A stretch of DNA of 64,000 nucleotides from CAZQFV01 sp964613665 (GTDB lineage: Bacteria; Chloroflexota; Chloroflexia; DTKN01). The position numbers and the translations under genes were made by a program. Location of the stretch: the NCBI GenBank assembly GCA_964613665.1, contig CAZTIG010000003.1, forward strand, positions 98,672-162,671. The letters run 5' to 3'. The notes under the pieces are model-generated. The model saw only the letters and a list, made by a program, of their open reading frames with translations. It made no database searches and was not told the origin of the DNA. This document shows, in pieces, positions 34,911 through 43,647 of the stretch (within the stretch, counting starts at the first letter, position 1; the number at the start of each line of letters is the position of its first letter).

Positions 34911-36018
34911 TGAGGCCGCTCTCCAGGAAGATCGCACCTGGCTCGTGCTTCACAAGGGCCGGTTCGTGCAGCTTCTCGATGGGTGTATCCAGGAGTCCAC
35001 CATCGAGGGCCTGCGCCGCCGGGCCGAGCAGATGCGGGACATCCTCCTCGGCCAGTCTCCTGACGACACCGGCGTCCTGGATTCCGCCGCCTGCCCACTG
35101 GCCCTGCGCCAGGACATCCTCCTGTCCGAGCTGGACCAAGTCCTGTCCGCCAGGACCATGGGGCGCGCACGCCACTACCTGGGCCGGCTCAAGGCCGGAG
35201 CCGAACAGCCGCGCACTGCCCCGGGCAGCGACATCAACGTGCTCCGCTGGAAGGAATACGACGATGTCCTCACCGACAGCCTGTGGATCATACCGCGGCG
35301 CGACAGCTCCGGCGCCCACCTGTCCTCGTACTGGGGCAACTTTGTCCCACAGATCCCGCGCCAACTCCTGCTGCGCTTCACCAGGCGCGGCGAGTGGGTG
35401 CTGGACCCGTTCTCAGGCAGCGGAACCACCCTGATCGAGTGCCGCCGGCTGGGCCGCAACGGGATCGGCGTGGAGTTGAACGTGGAGGTCGCCGGCCAGG
35501 CCTGCCAGCTCGTTGCCAGCGAGCCAAACCGGTTCGGCGTCGTCTCTGACACCATCGTGGGAGACAGCACCAGTCTTGACTTTGCTGCGCTGCTGCGGGA
35601 ACGCGGCGTCAGCCGGGTCCAGCTGCTCATCATGCATCCTCCCTACCACGACATCATCCGCTTCAGCGCCGACCCCCGCGACCTCTCCAACGCGGCCTCG
35701 GTCGAGCAGTTCCTGGCGATGCTCGGCCAGGTAGTGGAACGCACCTTCCCCCTCCTGGACGACGGCCGCCACCTGGCCGTGGTCATCGGCGACAAGTACC
35801 TGCGCGGCGAATGGGTGCCGTTGGGATTCTATGTCATGGAGGAAGTGCGGCGGCAGGGCTATCGTCTGAAGAGCATCGTGGTCAAGAACTTCCAGGAGAC
35901 CCGCGGCAAGCGCGGGCAGCAGGAGCTGTGGCGCTACCGCGCACTGGCCGGCGGCTTTTACGTCTTCCGGCACGAGTACATCCTGCTGTTCCAGAAGCGG
36001 GCTGCCCGCAAGCTATAG
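34891..36018 (+). CDS. Orphan DNA methyltransferase (N4-cytosine or N6-adenine type)
   Basis: A 375-residue amino-methyltransferase. The AdoMet site DPFSGSGTT begins at Asp172, and the catalytic motif reads HPPY at 249-252, in place of the commoner DPPY or SPPY. Motif I precedes motif IV. The N-terminal 130 residues are helical and may hold the target-recognition region. No restriction endonuclease or specificity subunit is nearby, so it is a solitary methylase with a probable regulatory or housekeeping role. The start lies inside the end of the radical SAM gene. The stop codon abuts the stop of the convergent M24 peptidase gene in one CTATAG palindrome. Confidence 0.82.
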   Translation: MAAKRHDEAALQEDRTWLVLHKGRFVQLLDGCIQESTIEGLRRRAEQMRDILLGQSPDDTGVLDSAACPLALRQDILLSELDQVLSARTMGRARHYLGRLKAGAEQPRTAPGSDINVLRWKEYDDVLTDSLWIIPRRDSSGAHLSSYWGNFVPQIPRQLLLRFTRRGEWVLDPFSGSGTTLIECRRLGRNGIGVELNVEVAGQACQLVASEPNRFGVVSDTIVGDSTSLDFAALLRERGVSRVQLLIMHPPYHDIIRFSADPRDLSNAASVEQFLAMLGQVVERTFPLLDDGRHLAVVIGDKYLRGEWVPLGFYVMEEVRRQGYRLKSIVVKNFQETRGKRGQQELWRYRALAGGFYVFRHEYILLFQKRAARKL

Positions 36019-37107
36019 CACCAGCAGCTCCCGCGCCATCGTCGTCAGGCTCTCGCCTCCGTCCGCTGTGACCACGACATCGTCCTCGATGCGCACCCCG
36101 CCCAGGCCCTCGACGTAGATGCCCGGCTCCACCGTAAAGGTCATACCCATGCGCAGAAGCTGGCCGTTCCCCTGCACGATGTAGGGCGGCTCGTGCACCT
36201 CCAGCCCCAGGCCGTGCCCGGTGCGGTGGATAAAGGCCGGACCGTAGCCTCCGGCGTCGATGACTGCCCGGGCCGCCCGGTCCACCGCCTCGCAGGGCAC
36301 GCCCGGCCGCACGGCAGCCCGGCCGGCCTCGTTGGCCCCCAGCACCAGCTCGTAGATGCGCCGGCGCTCGGGCCCGGGCTCACCCAACGCCACCGTACGC
36401 GTGAGGTCGGCATAGTAGCCGTCCACACCCACCGCCCAGTCGAGCGTCACCAGCTCGCCGCGCTGCATCGGCCGATCCGTGGGCACGTTGTGCGGCGAAG
36501 CCCCCCGCGGGCCGGCCACGACGATCGGCGCCTCGCCCCAGCCCTCGGCTCCGGTCTCGGCCACGGCCCACTGCCAGGCCCGCGCTGCCTCGCGCTCGGT
36601 CATGCCCGGGCGCAACTTTTCCAGGGCCGCCTGCAGACCCTGCTCCAGCGCCACCGCCGCCCGGCGCATACAGCCCACCTCGGCGGCATCCTTGGCCCCG
36701 CGCATCTCCCCGAGCAGCTCGTCTGCCGGGTCGGGCTGGCAGATGGGAAAGGCCCGCTGCAGCGCGTGGTACTCCAGCAAGCGCATGGCCCGCTCCTCGA
36801 CGCCGATGCGCTCACCGGCCAGCGGCATGTACTGCCGCAGCCGTTGCAGGGCCTTCTCGGGGCCATCCTCGTCGCTCCACGGGAAGAGCTCCACCTCCAC
36901 GGCAAGCTGCTCGCGGGCCCGCGCGACCTCCAGGGCCGGCAGGACCAGCGCGCCCGGGCCCTCTCGAGGAAAGACGGCCAGCGTCAGCCGCTCGCTGGGG
37001 TGCATCGCCAGGCCGGCCAGATAGCGCAGGTTCGGACTGGGCCCGACGGCCAGCGCGGCCAGGCCGGCCTCCGCCAGGGCACTGGACAGGCGGGTCAATC
37101 GCGACAT
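36013..37107 (-). CDS. M24-family Xaa-Pro aminopeptidase
   Basis: A 364-residue creatinase/prolidase-fold metallopeptidase. The N-terminal non-catalytic domain (about 1-125) is followed by the pita-bread domain with the metal ligands in LDWAVGVDGYYADLTRT, HRTGHGLG, TVEPGIY and GVRIEDDVVV. It should remove N-terminal residues preceding proline from peptides in the cytoplasm. The first ligand region reads LDWAV where many members have LDFGA. AGGAGG precedes the ATG. It is the last gene of the minus-strand run that begins at folE. Confidence 0.92.
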   Translation of the reverse strand: MSRLTRLSSALAEAGLAALAVGPSPNLRYLAGLAMHPSERLTLAVFPREGPGALVLPALEVARAREQLAVEVELFPWSDEDGPEKALQRLRQYMPLAGERIGVEERAMRLLEYHALQRAFPICQPDPADELLGEMRGAKDAAEVGCMRRAAVALEQGLQAALEKLRPGMTEREAARAWQWAVAETGAEGWGEAPIVVAGPRGASPHNVPTDRPMQRGELVTLDWAVGVDGYYADLTRTVALGEPGPERRRIYELVLGANEAGRAAVRPGVPCEAVDRAARAVIDAGGYGPAFIHRTGHGLGLEVHEPPYIVQGNGQLLRMGMTFTVEPGIYVEGLGGVRIEDDVVVTADGGESLTTMARELLVL

Positions 37108-37149
37108 CGGTTCCTCCTGTGAGCAGCGTTCTGACGGGAGCCCGCGGCG

Positions 37150-37851
37150 CTAGCCACCGTGCGGGCCGACCTGGTCCCGTCGCCGCGCGGACTGCGCCCA
37201 GCTGTCGCGCCGCAGCTCCATGTCGTAGAAGAGCGCCTCCGTCCGCCCCCAGCGCCACCGGAAGAGCTCACGCAGCGGTGCGTACTCGGGACGGCTAAAC
37301 AGCTCCTGGTCCAACGGGCCGTCCAGCACCTGCCAATGGCTGGCGACCTGGCGAAAGCCGGCCCGGAGGTAGCAGCGCACGGCCCGCGTGTTGGCCGCGG
37401 CGACGTCCAGGACCAGCAGGCGGAACTCTAAGGTGTAGAAGTAGTAGGGCAGGAACAGCTCCAGGGCCTCGCTGCCGTAGCCCCGGCCCACGTGCTGCGA
37501 GCTGAAGGAAATCCCCAGCCGGCCGGACTGCCCCCAGGAAAGCTCGCGCAGTGTGATCATGCCAACCAACTGGCCGCGCCAGTCGTCCACACCGTAGGCC
37601 AGGCGGTGGCGGCCGTCCGTCATCTGGGCGAACCAGCTGTCGTTCTCCCGCGCGCTGCACGGGGGCATGTCCCAGATCAGGTGCAGCGGGTCGTCGAAAG
37701 GAGGCCACTGCTGCCGGAGGTCCAAGTCGCCGCGCTGCAGGGCACGGATGCGCAGGCGGGGCCCATCGAGCGGCAGAGAAGGCTCGGCCGCAGGCACGTG
37801 GAGCCGATAGTCCTGCCGGTTCGGGGGCAGTTGCAGGCGAGCCACGGACAT
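37150..37851 (-). CDS. GNAT-family N-acetyltransferase
   Basis: A 233-residue RimJ/RimL-like acetyltransferase. Residues about 30-185 form the GNAT fold: LDGPRLRIRALQRGD at the start, the acetyl-CoA loop HVGRGYGSEALELF, and NTRAVRCYLRAGF near the end. The C-terminal extension (about 190-233) is Arg-rich. The substrate could be a protein N-terminus or a small amine; nothing here decides. It is 9 bp downstream of the nucleotidyltransferase-like gene and 42 bp upstream of the M24 gene, on the same strand. Confidence 0.85.
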   Translation of the reverse strand: MSVARLQLPPNRQDYRLHVPAAEPSLPLDGPRLRIRALQRGDLDLRQQWPPFDDPLHLIWDMPPCSARENDSWFAQMTDGRHRLAYGVDDWRGQLVGMITLRELSWGQSGRLGISFSSQHVGRGYGSEALELFLPYYFYTLEFRLLVLDVAAANTRAVRCYLRAGFRQVASHWQVLDGPLDQELFSRPEYAPLRELFRWRWGRTEALFYDMELRRDSWAQSARRRDQVGPHGG

Positions 37852-37860
37852 CTCCGCAGG

Positions 37861-38421
37861 TTATGTCGGCAACACCAGGCCGGCCTCGGCCAGGAGGCCG
37901 CGCGTGCGCTCGTCTGCCTGGCACAGGCCCAGACGCAGCGCCAGGTACGCCAGGTCCAGGCGGGCCCCCTGGACGCGGGCGATCGCCTCCACGTCCTGGC
38001 GATGCGGTCTCCCCAGGGAGTTTTCGAGCTGGGACAGGAGGGCCTTTTGCACGAGGATATCCTCGGGGGCCAGCACCTGAACCCGCGAGCCCAGCAGCGG
38101 CAGTCGGCGCAGGTGTTCCTGCATGGCCGAGTCCAACGAAAAGGGCTGCCGCCGGCCGGCAATGGTCACAGCCAAGTCGTCGAACAGCTTGATGCCCCGC
38201 CAGAGCAGAATGCGGCCGTCGTACTGCGCAACATAGTTCTGGCGCGCCAGCAGGTCGCGGACCTGCCGCAGGTAACCGGGAGGCATCAGGATGTCCACAT
38301 TCTCGATCGGCCGGCGCACGCCGTAGAGATGGGCAGCCGCTCCCGAGCAGACACCCCAGGGCAGGCCGGCCTCGTCCAGCAGGCGCTGCACTGCCCCCAG
38401 GTTCCCAGCAATCAACGACAT
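37861..38421 (-). CDS. Minimal nucleotidyltransferase-fold protein
   Basis: A 186-residue protein resembling small nucleotidyltransferase-superfamily members. CSGAAAHLYGVRRPIENVDI matches the pattern G-x-A...YG-x-R-x-x-x-D-x-D that opens these folds, but the first acidic residue is Asn (NVD), so catalysis is doubtful. The remaining helical part (about 110-186) has no clear motif. The start is the ATG with GAGGAG upstream; the longer open frame runs into ligA and is not used. No antitoxin-like partner flanks it, so a toxin role is not suggested. Confidence 0.65.
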   Translation of the reverse strand: MSLIAGNLGAVQRLLDEAGLPWGVCSGAAAHLYGVRRPIENVDILMPPGYLRQVRDLLARQNYVAQYDGRILLWRGIKLFDDLAVTIAGRRQPFSLDSAMQEHLRRLPLLGSRVQVLAPEDILVQKALLSQLENSLGRPHRQDVEAIARVQGARLDLAYLALRLGLCQADERTRGLLAEAGLVLPT

Positions 38422-38441
38422 CGACCGACTCCTCGCTCTCT

Positions 38442-40517
38442 CTATCTCTGCCCCCATTCTACCACATCCCCACCCCCACGCAACCCGGCCGACTCGCCCT
38501 CCACCATCTGCTTCAGGGCAGACTCGTCGATCATCGGCACGCCCAGCTCCCGCGCCCGGCGGTACTTGATGCCACCGGGATCCGCCCCCACAACCAGGTA
38601 GTCGGTCTTGCGCGAGACACTGTCGCCGACGCGGCCGCCGTGCGCCTGGATAAAGGCTGCGGCCTCCTCCCGGCTCCACGACGGCAGGGTGCCGGTGATG
38701 ACGAAGCTCTTGCCGGCCAGCGGCTGCGCCCCGGTCGGGGCCGCGCGCTCCTCGCTCAGGCGCACGCCCGCCCGGCGCAGCTTCTCCAGCAGGATACGGT
38801 TGCGCCCATCGGCGAACCACTCGACAATGGCATGGGCCGTATAGGGGCCGATCCCGGGGATCGCCTGCAGTGCCTCCTCCGTCGCCTCCGCCAGGGCGTC
38901 CACGCTGGGGTAGTGCGCCACCAGCAGCGCGGCCACCGTGCCGCCGACGCGGCGTATGCCCAGCGCCGTGAGCAGGCGCGACAGCGGACGCTCCTTGGAG
39001 GCGGCGATGGCCCGCAGCAGGTTGTCGGCCGCCTTGTCGGCGAAACCCTCCAGCGGCAGCAAGTCCTCCCGGCGCAGCGCGTACAGGTCGGCGACATCGT
39101 GGACCAGCCCCTCGCGCACCAGCAGCGCCGACTGCTGCTCCCCCAGGCCGGCGATGTCCATGCAGCCGCGCGCTGCCCAGTATCCCACCCGGCGGACCAG
39201 CTGCGCCGGACAGGCCGGGTTCTGGCAGTAGGCCGCCACCTCATCCTCCGGGCGCACAACCGGCCCGCCGCAGGAAGGGCAGGCCACGGGCAGCTCGTAC
39301 GCACGCTCGCTCCCGTCGCGCACATCGACGATCGGCCCAACCACGTAGGGGATGACGTCGCCAGAGCGCTTGACCTGCACGCGGTCGCCCACGCGGATGT
39401 CCTTGCCGCGGATATAGTCCAGGTTGTGCAGGCTGGCCTTGCGGATCGTCGCTCCGGCCAGCTCCACCGGCTCCAGCACGGCGTAGGGCGTGAGCACCCC
39501 GGTGCGGCCGACGTTCACCCCGATCTCGAGCAGGCGCGTCGTGGCCTCGCGCGCCGGGAACTTGAGCGCCACCGCCCCGCGCGGCGCCCGGCCGACCACG
39601 CCCAGTCGCTCCTGGATGCGCAGGTCGTCGATCTTGACCACCAGCCCATCGGCCTCAAAGGGCAGGGTGTCGCGCCGGCCGATCCACGACTCGCAGTAGC
39701 GGATCACCTCCTCCAGGTCGTCGAACCGGGCCCGCTCGCCGACTACCGGAAAGCCCAGTGCCTGTAGGTACTCCAGCGTCTCCCACTGCGAGGCGGGCAC
39801 GTCCCCCTCTGCGGCGACGATCGCATAGCACCACAGGCTCAGCGGGCGAGAGGCCACCACGCGCGGATCCAGCTGGCGCAGGGTGCCGGCCGCGGCGTTG
39901 CGCGGGTTGGCAAAGGTCTTTTCCCCGGCCTCCTCCAGTCGGGCGTTCATCCGCTCAAAGTCGGCGATGGCGATGTAGGCCTCGCCGCGCACCGCCAGGA
40001 AGGGGGGCACCGCCGCGGAACCCGAGACTGGGATACGCAGCGGCAGGGCGCGCAGGGTGCGCAGGTTGGCGGTGATCTCCTCCCCGATCTCGCCGTTGCC
40101 ACGGGTCGCTCCCAGCACGAAGCGCCCGTCGCGGTAGTGCAGGACGACGGTCAGCCCATCGATCTTGGGCTCCACGACGTAGGAGAGCCTGGCGTCCGCG
40201 GGCAGGAGTCTGCCGATGCGCTCCCGCCAGGCGCGCAGGTCCTCGGCGTCAAAGGCGTTCTCCAGGCTGAGGATCGGCGCCGGGTGCGGCACCTTCTCGA
40301 GATGCTCCGCGACCTCCCCACCGACGCGCTGGGTGGGGGAGTCCGGGCTGGCCAGCTCGGGGTACGCCCGCTCCAGCTCGACCAGCTCGCGGTACAGGCG
40401 GTCGTACTCGGCATCGCTGATCACCGGTGAGTCGAGCACATAGTAGCGGTAGTTGTGATAGTCGACCTCCCGGCGCAGCGCCTCGACCCGGCGCTGGATG
40501 CTCGCTCCATTCTCCAT
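38442..40517 (-). CDS. ligA: NAD-dependent DNA ligase
   Basis: Seals nicks in duplex DNA using NAD+; needed for replication and repair. The 691 residues contain every LigA module: the NAD-binding Ia domain (YHNYRYYVLD, SDAEYDRLY), the adenylation site EPKIDG with Lys118, the OB fold, the four-cysteine zinc finger (CPSCGG...CQNPAC), helix-hairpin-helix repeats (about 480-590) and a C-terminal BRCT domain (SFVITGTLPSWSREEA). The ATG chosen gives the usual N-terminus; an open extension upstream has no ribosome site. It lies 10 bp after a lipoprotein gene. Confidence 0.97.
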   Translation of the reverse strand: MENGASIQRRVEALRREVDYHNYRYYVLDSPVISDAEYDRLYRELVELERAYPELASPDSPTQRVGGEVAEHLEKVPHPAPILSLENAFDAEDLRAWRERIGRLLPADARLSYVVEPKIDGLTVVLHYRDGRFVLGATRGNGEIGEEITANLRTLRALPLRIPVSGSAAVPPFLAVRGEAYIAIADFERMNARLEEAGEKTFANPRNAAAGTLRQLDPRVVASRPLSLWCYAIVAAEGDVPASQWETLEYLQALGFPVVGERARFDDLEEVIRYCESWIGRRDTLPFEADGLVVKIDDLRIQERLGVVGRAPRGAVALKFPAREATTRLLEIGVNVGRTGVLTPYAVLEPVELAGATIRKASLHNLDYIRGKDIRVGDRVQVKRSGDVIPYVVGPIVDVRDGSERAYELPVACPSCGGPVVRPEDEVAAYCQNPACPAQLVRRVGYWAARGCMDIAGLGEQQSALLVREGLVHDVADLYALRREDLLPLEGFADKAADNLLRAIAASKERPLSRLLTALGIRRVGGTVAALLVAHYPSVDALAEATEEALQAIPGIGPYTAHAIVEWFADGRNRILLEKLRRAGVRLSEERAAPTGAQPLAGKSFVITGTLPSWSREEAAAFIQAHGGRVGDSVSRKTDYLVVGADPGGIKYRRARELGVPMIDESALKQMVEGESAGLRGGGDVVEWGQR

Positions 40518-40527
40518 GCCTGCGCTC

Positions 40528-41097
40528 CTACGAGATCCAGGCCATGACACTCTCCTGGATCGTCCAGACCCCGTTCTCCCTGGCCAGCAGGACATAGAAG
40601 CCTGCGCCTGCCAGGTAGTGGCTCTGGTTCCCCACGTAGACCAGGGCCTGGGTCATGTCCGTGTTGAACCCAACCCGCGACAGCTCCATTGTGCCCTGGG
40701 CACCGGGGAAGCGGCGGTAGAACTCGTCCCAGCCGCCCCCTGTTCCCTGGAAGATGGCGCTCATCTCCTGCTCGCCGAGCAATACGACCGGCACCGCCAG
40801 GCCGAAGCGGTCCGCCAGCGGCATACGCTGACCGTTCCGGTCACGATAGCTTTCCAGCGTCGCCGGCTGCACACGGGCCATCTTCTCGGCCACCCGCTGG
40901 AGCGCCTCCCCGACATCGCCGCCGATGTCGGGGCTGGTGCGCTCGCGGATCACAACCTGCTTGGGACCGGGGAGGTACATCGCCTCGATCACGGCCCTGT
41001 AGACGGCGTACTCCTCTGCATCCGGGTCCGCAGGCACGGGCGTGCTGCCGCAACCGGCCAACAGGACCAGCAGCAGGATAGCCCGCATGTGTCTCAT
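40528..41097 (-). CDS. Putative lipoprotein of unknown function
   Basis: A 189-residue exported protein with a lipoprotein signal (ILLLVLLAGC, modified Cys at about 16). The mature part is a compact alpha/beta domain with no named family. Features include PKQVVIRERTSPD, a central LADRFGLAVPVVLLG and the sequence VGFNTDMTQALVYVGNQSHYLAGAGFYVLL, read here as strands plus a turn. It probably sits on the outer face of the cytoplasmic membrane. GGAGGAGCG precedes the ATG. It lies between a DUF4203-like membrane gene and ligA. Confidence 0.72.
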   Translation of the reverse strand: MRHMRAILLLVLLAGCGSTPVPADPDAEEYAVYRAVIEAMYLPGPKQVVIRERTSPDIGGDVGEALQRVAEKMARVQPATLESYRDRNGQRMPLADRFGLAVPVVLLGEQEMSAIFQGTGGGWDEFYRRFPGAQGTMELSRVGFNTDMTQALVYVGNQSHYLAGAGFYVLLARENGVWTIQESVMAWIS

Positions 41098-41164
41098 AGC
41101 GCTCCTCCAGCAGAGCCAACCGCGCCCCCGCTGAACGACGGGCCACGGGACGGGCGCCAGCTAG

Positions 41165-41854
41165 CTAGTAGCGCGGCGGAGGCGGGGGGTTGACCACCAC
41201 CACCTGCTGTGGCGCGGCCGGCGGCTGCGGCTTCTTCTTCCCGGTGAACAGGAACTGCACGAGCATGCCGATGATGCCGAGGACGACGGCCAGTGCCACC
41301 ATCACGTAGTAGGTCGTGGTGGCCAGGCGGGGGGACTGCAGGAATCCCAGCGTGCCCACCGGGGCTCCCGCCAGGGTAAAGATGCCTGTGACCACACTCC
41401 AGGCACCGCTGAAGCTGGTGATGATGATGATGACCACGCGCTGCAGGATCACCGCCACCACGCCACCGATGACCGCCAGCACCGCGCCGATGATGCGCAC
41501 GGTGCCGGCATCGCTCACCCCCAGCAGGGTGGCCAGGGCGGCCCCCAAGGCAAAGCCCATCAGCGCTCCCAAGACAAAGACCCCCAGGAAATAGGCCACG
41601 GTGAGCAGGACGGCACCGATGATGCCGCCGACCAGCCCGCCGACGACCAGGGAAAGCGTGCCGGCGTTCCAGATCAGCGGCACGAGCGCCAGGCCGGCAA
41701 GCCCGCCCAGGATGAACCCCAGGATGGCCAGGATCACCCGGAACAGGCGGTAGCCGAAGAAGCACCACAACAGGCCGATGAGGATAGAGACGATCACGGC
41801 GACCGTCGAGATCCCTGAGAGCGAGCCCAACAGGTCTTCCAGCCATTCGAACAT
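41165..41854 (-). CDS. DUF4203/TMEM198-like multi-pass membrane protein
   Basis: A 229-residue very hydrophobic protein with about seven membrane helices between residues 15 and 205, rich in Gly and Ala (ILGFILGGLAGLALV, LVGGLVGGIIGAVLL). This resembles the DUF4203/TMEM198 fold. The tail is cytoplasmic and proline-rich (PPAAPQQVVVVNPPPPPRY). Function is unknown in bacteria. AAGGAGGAAGCG precedes the ATG, one of the strongest ribosome sites in the window, so high expression is likely. Confidence 0.72.
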   Translation of the reverse strand: MFEWLEDLLGSLSGISTVAVIVSILIGLLWCFFGYRLFRVILAILGFILGGLAGLALVPLIWNAGTLSLVVGGLVGGIIGAVLLTVAYFLGVFVLGALMGFALGAALATLLGVSDAGTVRIIGAVLAVIGGVVAVILQRVVIIIITSFSGAWSVVTGIFTLAGAPVGTLGFLQSPRLATTTYYVMVALAVVLGIIGMLVQFLFTGKKKPQPPAAPQQVVVVNPPPPPRY

Positions 41855-41913
41855 CGCTTCCTCCTTGTGCACTACTGCCGGCCTTTGCAGGTTCTCGCTG
41901 GCCGGCATATGGG

Positions 41914-42957
41914 CTACAGGCCGTGTACTTCGCGAACCGCACGGATGACCCCCGACAGCGCCGCGTCGTCGGCCGGCCGCTCCCGCGGAGCCGGCCCCAG
42001 GGGGTCGTCCACCTCACTCGGGTCTTGCCCCTGCCAGACGCGGAAGGTGGCCAGGACGCCGAAGGCTAGGGCCTCGGGGTGGTACCCACCCTCCAGGGTC
42101 AGCACCAGGCGGCCCGGGCAGAACTCGTCGGCCACCTGGCGAACGGCCAGGGCCATGCCGGCAAAGCCGCGCACCGAGACGGCCATGCCGGCCAGCGGAT
42201 CGGCCCAGTGCGGATCGTAGCCCGCCGAGACCAGCACGAGCTGCGGGCGAAAGCGCCGCCCCGCCGGCAAGAGGACCTCCTCGAACACACGCGCGTAGGC
42301 AGCGTCGCCCATCCCGCCCGGCATGGGCACATTGACCATGCAGCCGTGGCCGGCTCCCGTCCCCACCTCCTGCACCGATCCGCTGCCGGGGTAGTGCGGG
42401 AACTGGTGCGTGGAAAAGTACAGCACCCGGCCGTCGTGGTAAAAGACCTCCTGGGTGCCGTTGCCGTGGTGCACGTCCCAGTCCACAATCAGCACGCGCT
42501 CCAGCCCCTCCTCCTCCAGCGCATACCGTGCCGCCAGGGCGACGTTGTTAAAGAGGCAGAAGCCCATCTCGCGCTGCGGCCGGGCGTGGTGGCCGGGCGG
42601 GCGCACCAGCGCCAGCGCTGCGGCCACCCGACCGGCAAGGACCGCCCGCACCGCCTCGATCACACCGCCGGCGGCCAGCAGCGCCGCGCGGTAGGAGGCC
42701 GGACCCATGTAGGTGTCCAAGTCCAGCCAGACGCTGCCGCGCTCGGCTGCCTGGCGGATCTTCTCGACGTAGGCAGGGCTATGCAAGGAGGTCAAGCGCT
42801 CCCACGAGACGGGCTGTGGCTCGAGCGGCACGGCCTCGTCCCAGGCGCCGCTCTCACGCAGCGCGGCGATGATCGCCAGCAGCCGACCGGCGTTCTCGGG
42901 GTGGGAAGGATCGTTGTGCTCCAGGTAGACAGGCGAGTAGACCAGGCCGACCGCCAC
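41914..42957 (-). CDS. Histone-deacetylase-superfamily (AcuC-like) deacetylase
   Basis: A 347-residue zinc amidohydrolase of the arginase/deacetylase fold. It shows the substrate-side RPPGHHA, the zinc ligands in VDWDVHHGNGT, the MGFCLFNN strand and LEGGYHPEAL. Bacterial members remove acetyl groups from proteins such as acetyl-CoA synthetase, or from polyamines; which one applies cannot be told. The GTG start sits one base after the folE stop (TGACGTG), so the two are translationally linked. Confidence 0.92.
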   Translation of the reverse strand: MAVGLVYSPVYLEHNDPSHPENAGRLLAIIAALRESGAWDEAVPLEPQPVSWERLTSLHSPAYVEKIRQAAERGSVWLDLDTYMGPASYRAALLAAGGVIEAVRAVLAGRVAAALALVRPPGHHARPQREMGFCLFNNVALAARYALEEEGLERVLIVDWDVHHGNGTQEVFYHDGRVLYFSTHQFPHYPGSGSVQEVGTGAGHGCMVNVPMPGGMGDAAYARVFEEVLLPAGRRFRPQLVLVSAGYDPHWADPLAGMAVSVRGFAGMALAVRQVADEFCPGRLVLTLEGGYHPEALAFGVLATFRVWQGQDPSEVDDPLGPAPRERPADDAALSGVIRAVREVHGL

Positions 42958-42958
42958 G

Positions 42959-43528
42959 TCAGTGTCCCCGATCCGCCCGTACTAGGGCGATGAACTCCTC
43001 GCGCGTGGCCAGACGGGTGCGGAAAATCCCCCGGTTGGCCGAGGTGATGACCAGCGACCCCGGCTTTCTCACCCCGCGCATGATCATGCACAGGTGGGCT
43101 GCCTCCAGGACCACGCCGACCCCGGCCGGCTCCAGCACCTCGCTCATCACGTCGGCGATCTGGCTGGTCAGGCGCTCCTGCAGCTGTGGCCGGCGGGCCA
43201 GCGCCTCCACCACCCGGGCGATCTTGCTGATCCCGACTACTCGCCCCTGGGGGATATAGCCGACGTGCGCCACCCCGTAAAAGGGCAGAAAGTGATGCTC
43301 GCACATCGAGTGAAAGGGGATATCGCGCAGGATGACCATCTCGCGGTGTCGTTCCTCGAAACCGATCTGCAGAAACTCGCGGGGGTCCTGATCGAGGCCG
43401 GCAAAGACCTCCTCGTACATCTCGGCGATGCGGCGGGGGGTACCGACGAGCCCCTCGCGCTGCGGGTCCTCGCCCACCGCTTCGATGATCATGCGGACGG
43501 CTTGCTCGATCTTGGTCTTGTCCACCAC
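42959..43528 (-). CDS. folE: GTP cyclohydrolase I
   Basis: Converts GTP to dihydroneopterin triphosphate, the first step of folate (and queuosine/biopterin) synthesis. The 189 residues are full length for the catalytic domain, with zinc ligands in MCEHHFLPF and HLCMIMRGV, plus VGISKIARVVEAL and the closing SANRGIFR...TREEF. Two consecutive GTG codons could start it; the first is annotated, with AAAGGAGGT just upstream. It has its own promoter, divergent from the trpS T-box leader, and leads the minus-strand run of eight genes. Confidence 0.96.
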   Translation of the reverse strand: MVDKTKIEQAVRMIIEAVGEDPQREGLVGTPRRIAEMYEEVFAGLDQDPREFLQIGFEERHREMVILRDIPFHSMCEHHFLPFYGVAHVGYIPQGRVVGISKIARVVEALARRPQLQERLTSQIADVMSEVLEPAGVGVVLEAAHLCMIMRGVRKPGSLVITSANRGIFRTRLATREEFIALVRADRGH

Positions 43529-43552
43529 AACCGACCTCCTTTGGCTGCGCTG

Positions 43553-43581
43553 ATTATACCGCACCTCGCCCAACGGCGCAA
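43553..43581 (-). promoter_or_regulatory. Promoter of folE and downstream genes
   Basis: Reading on the minus strand: TTGCGC, 17 bp, consensus TATAAT. Predicted start near 43546, leader about 18 nt with AAAGGAGGT. Confidence 0.65.
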
Positions 43582-43612
43582 TACGGGACGTGGCGGCGTT
43601 CGGGGAGGCAAT

Positions 43613-43641
43613 TTGACTTGGCGGCCTTCCTGTGCTATACT
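43613..43641 (+). promoter_or_regulatory. Promoter of the trpS T-box leader
   Basis: TTGACT, 17 bp, TATACT preceded by TGTGC. Predicted start near 43648. Back to back with the folE promoter. Confidence 0.72.
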
Positions 43642-43647
43642 GCACAC

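Noticed and set aside
34891..36018. Restriction-modification system
   Set aside because: Only the methyltransferase is present; neither flank encodes a nuclease or specificity subunit.
37861..38421. AbiE-type toxin-antitoxin module
   Set aside because: The nucleotidyltransferase-like gene has no antitoxin-like neighbour and sits between ligA and an acetyltransferase in a housekeeping run.
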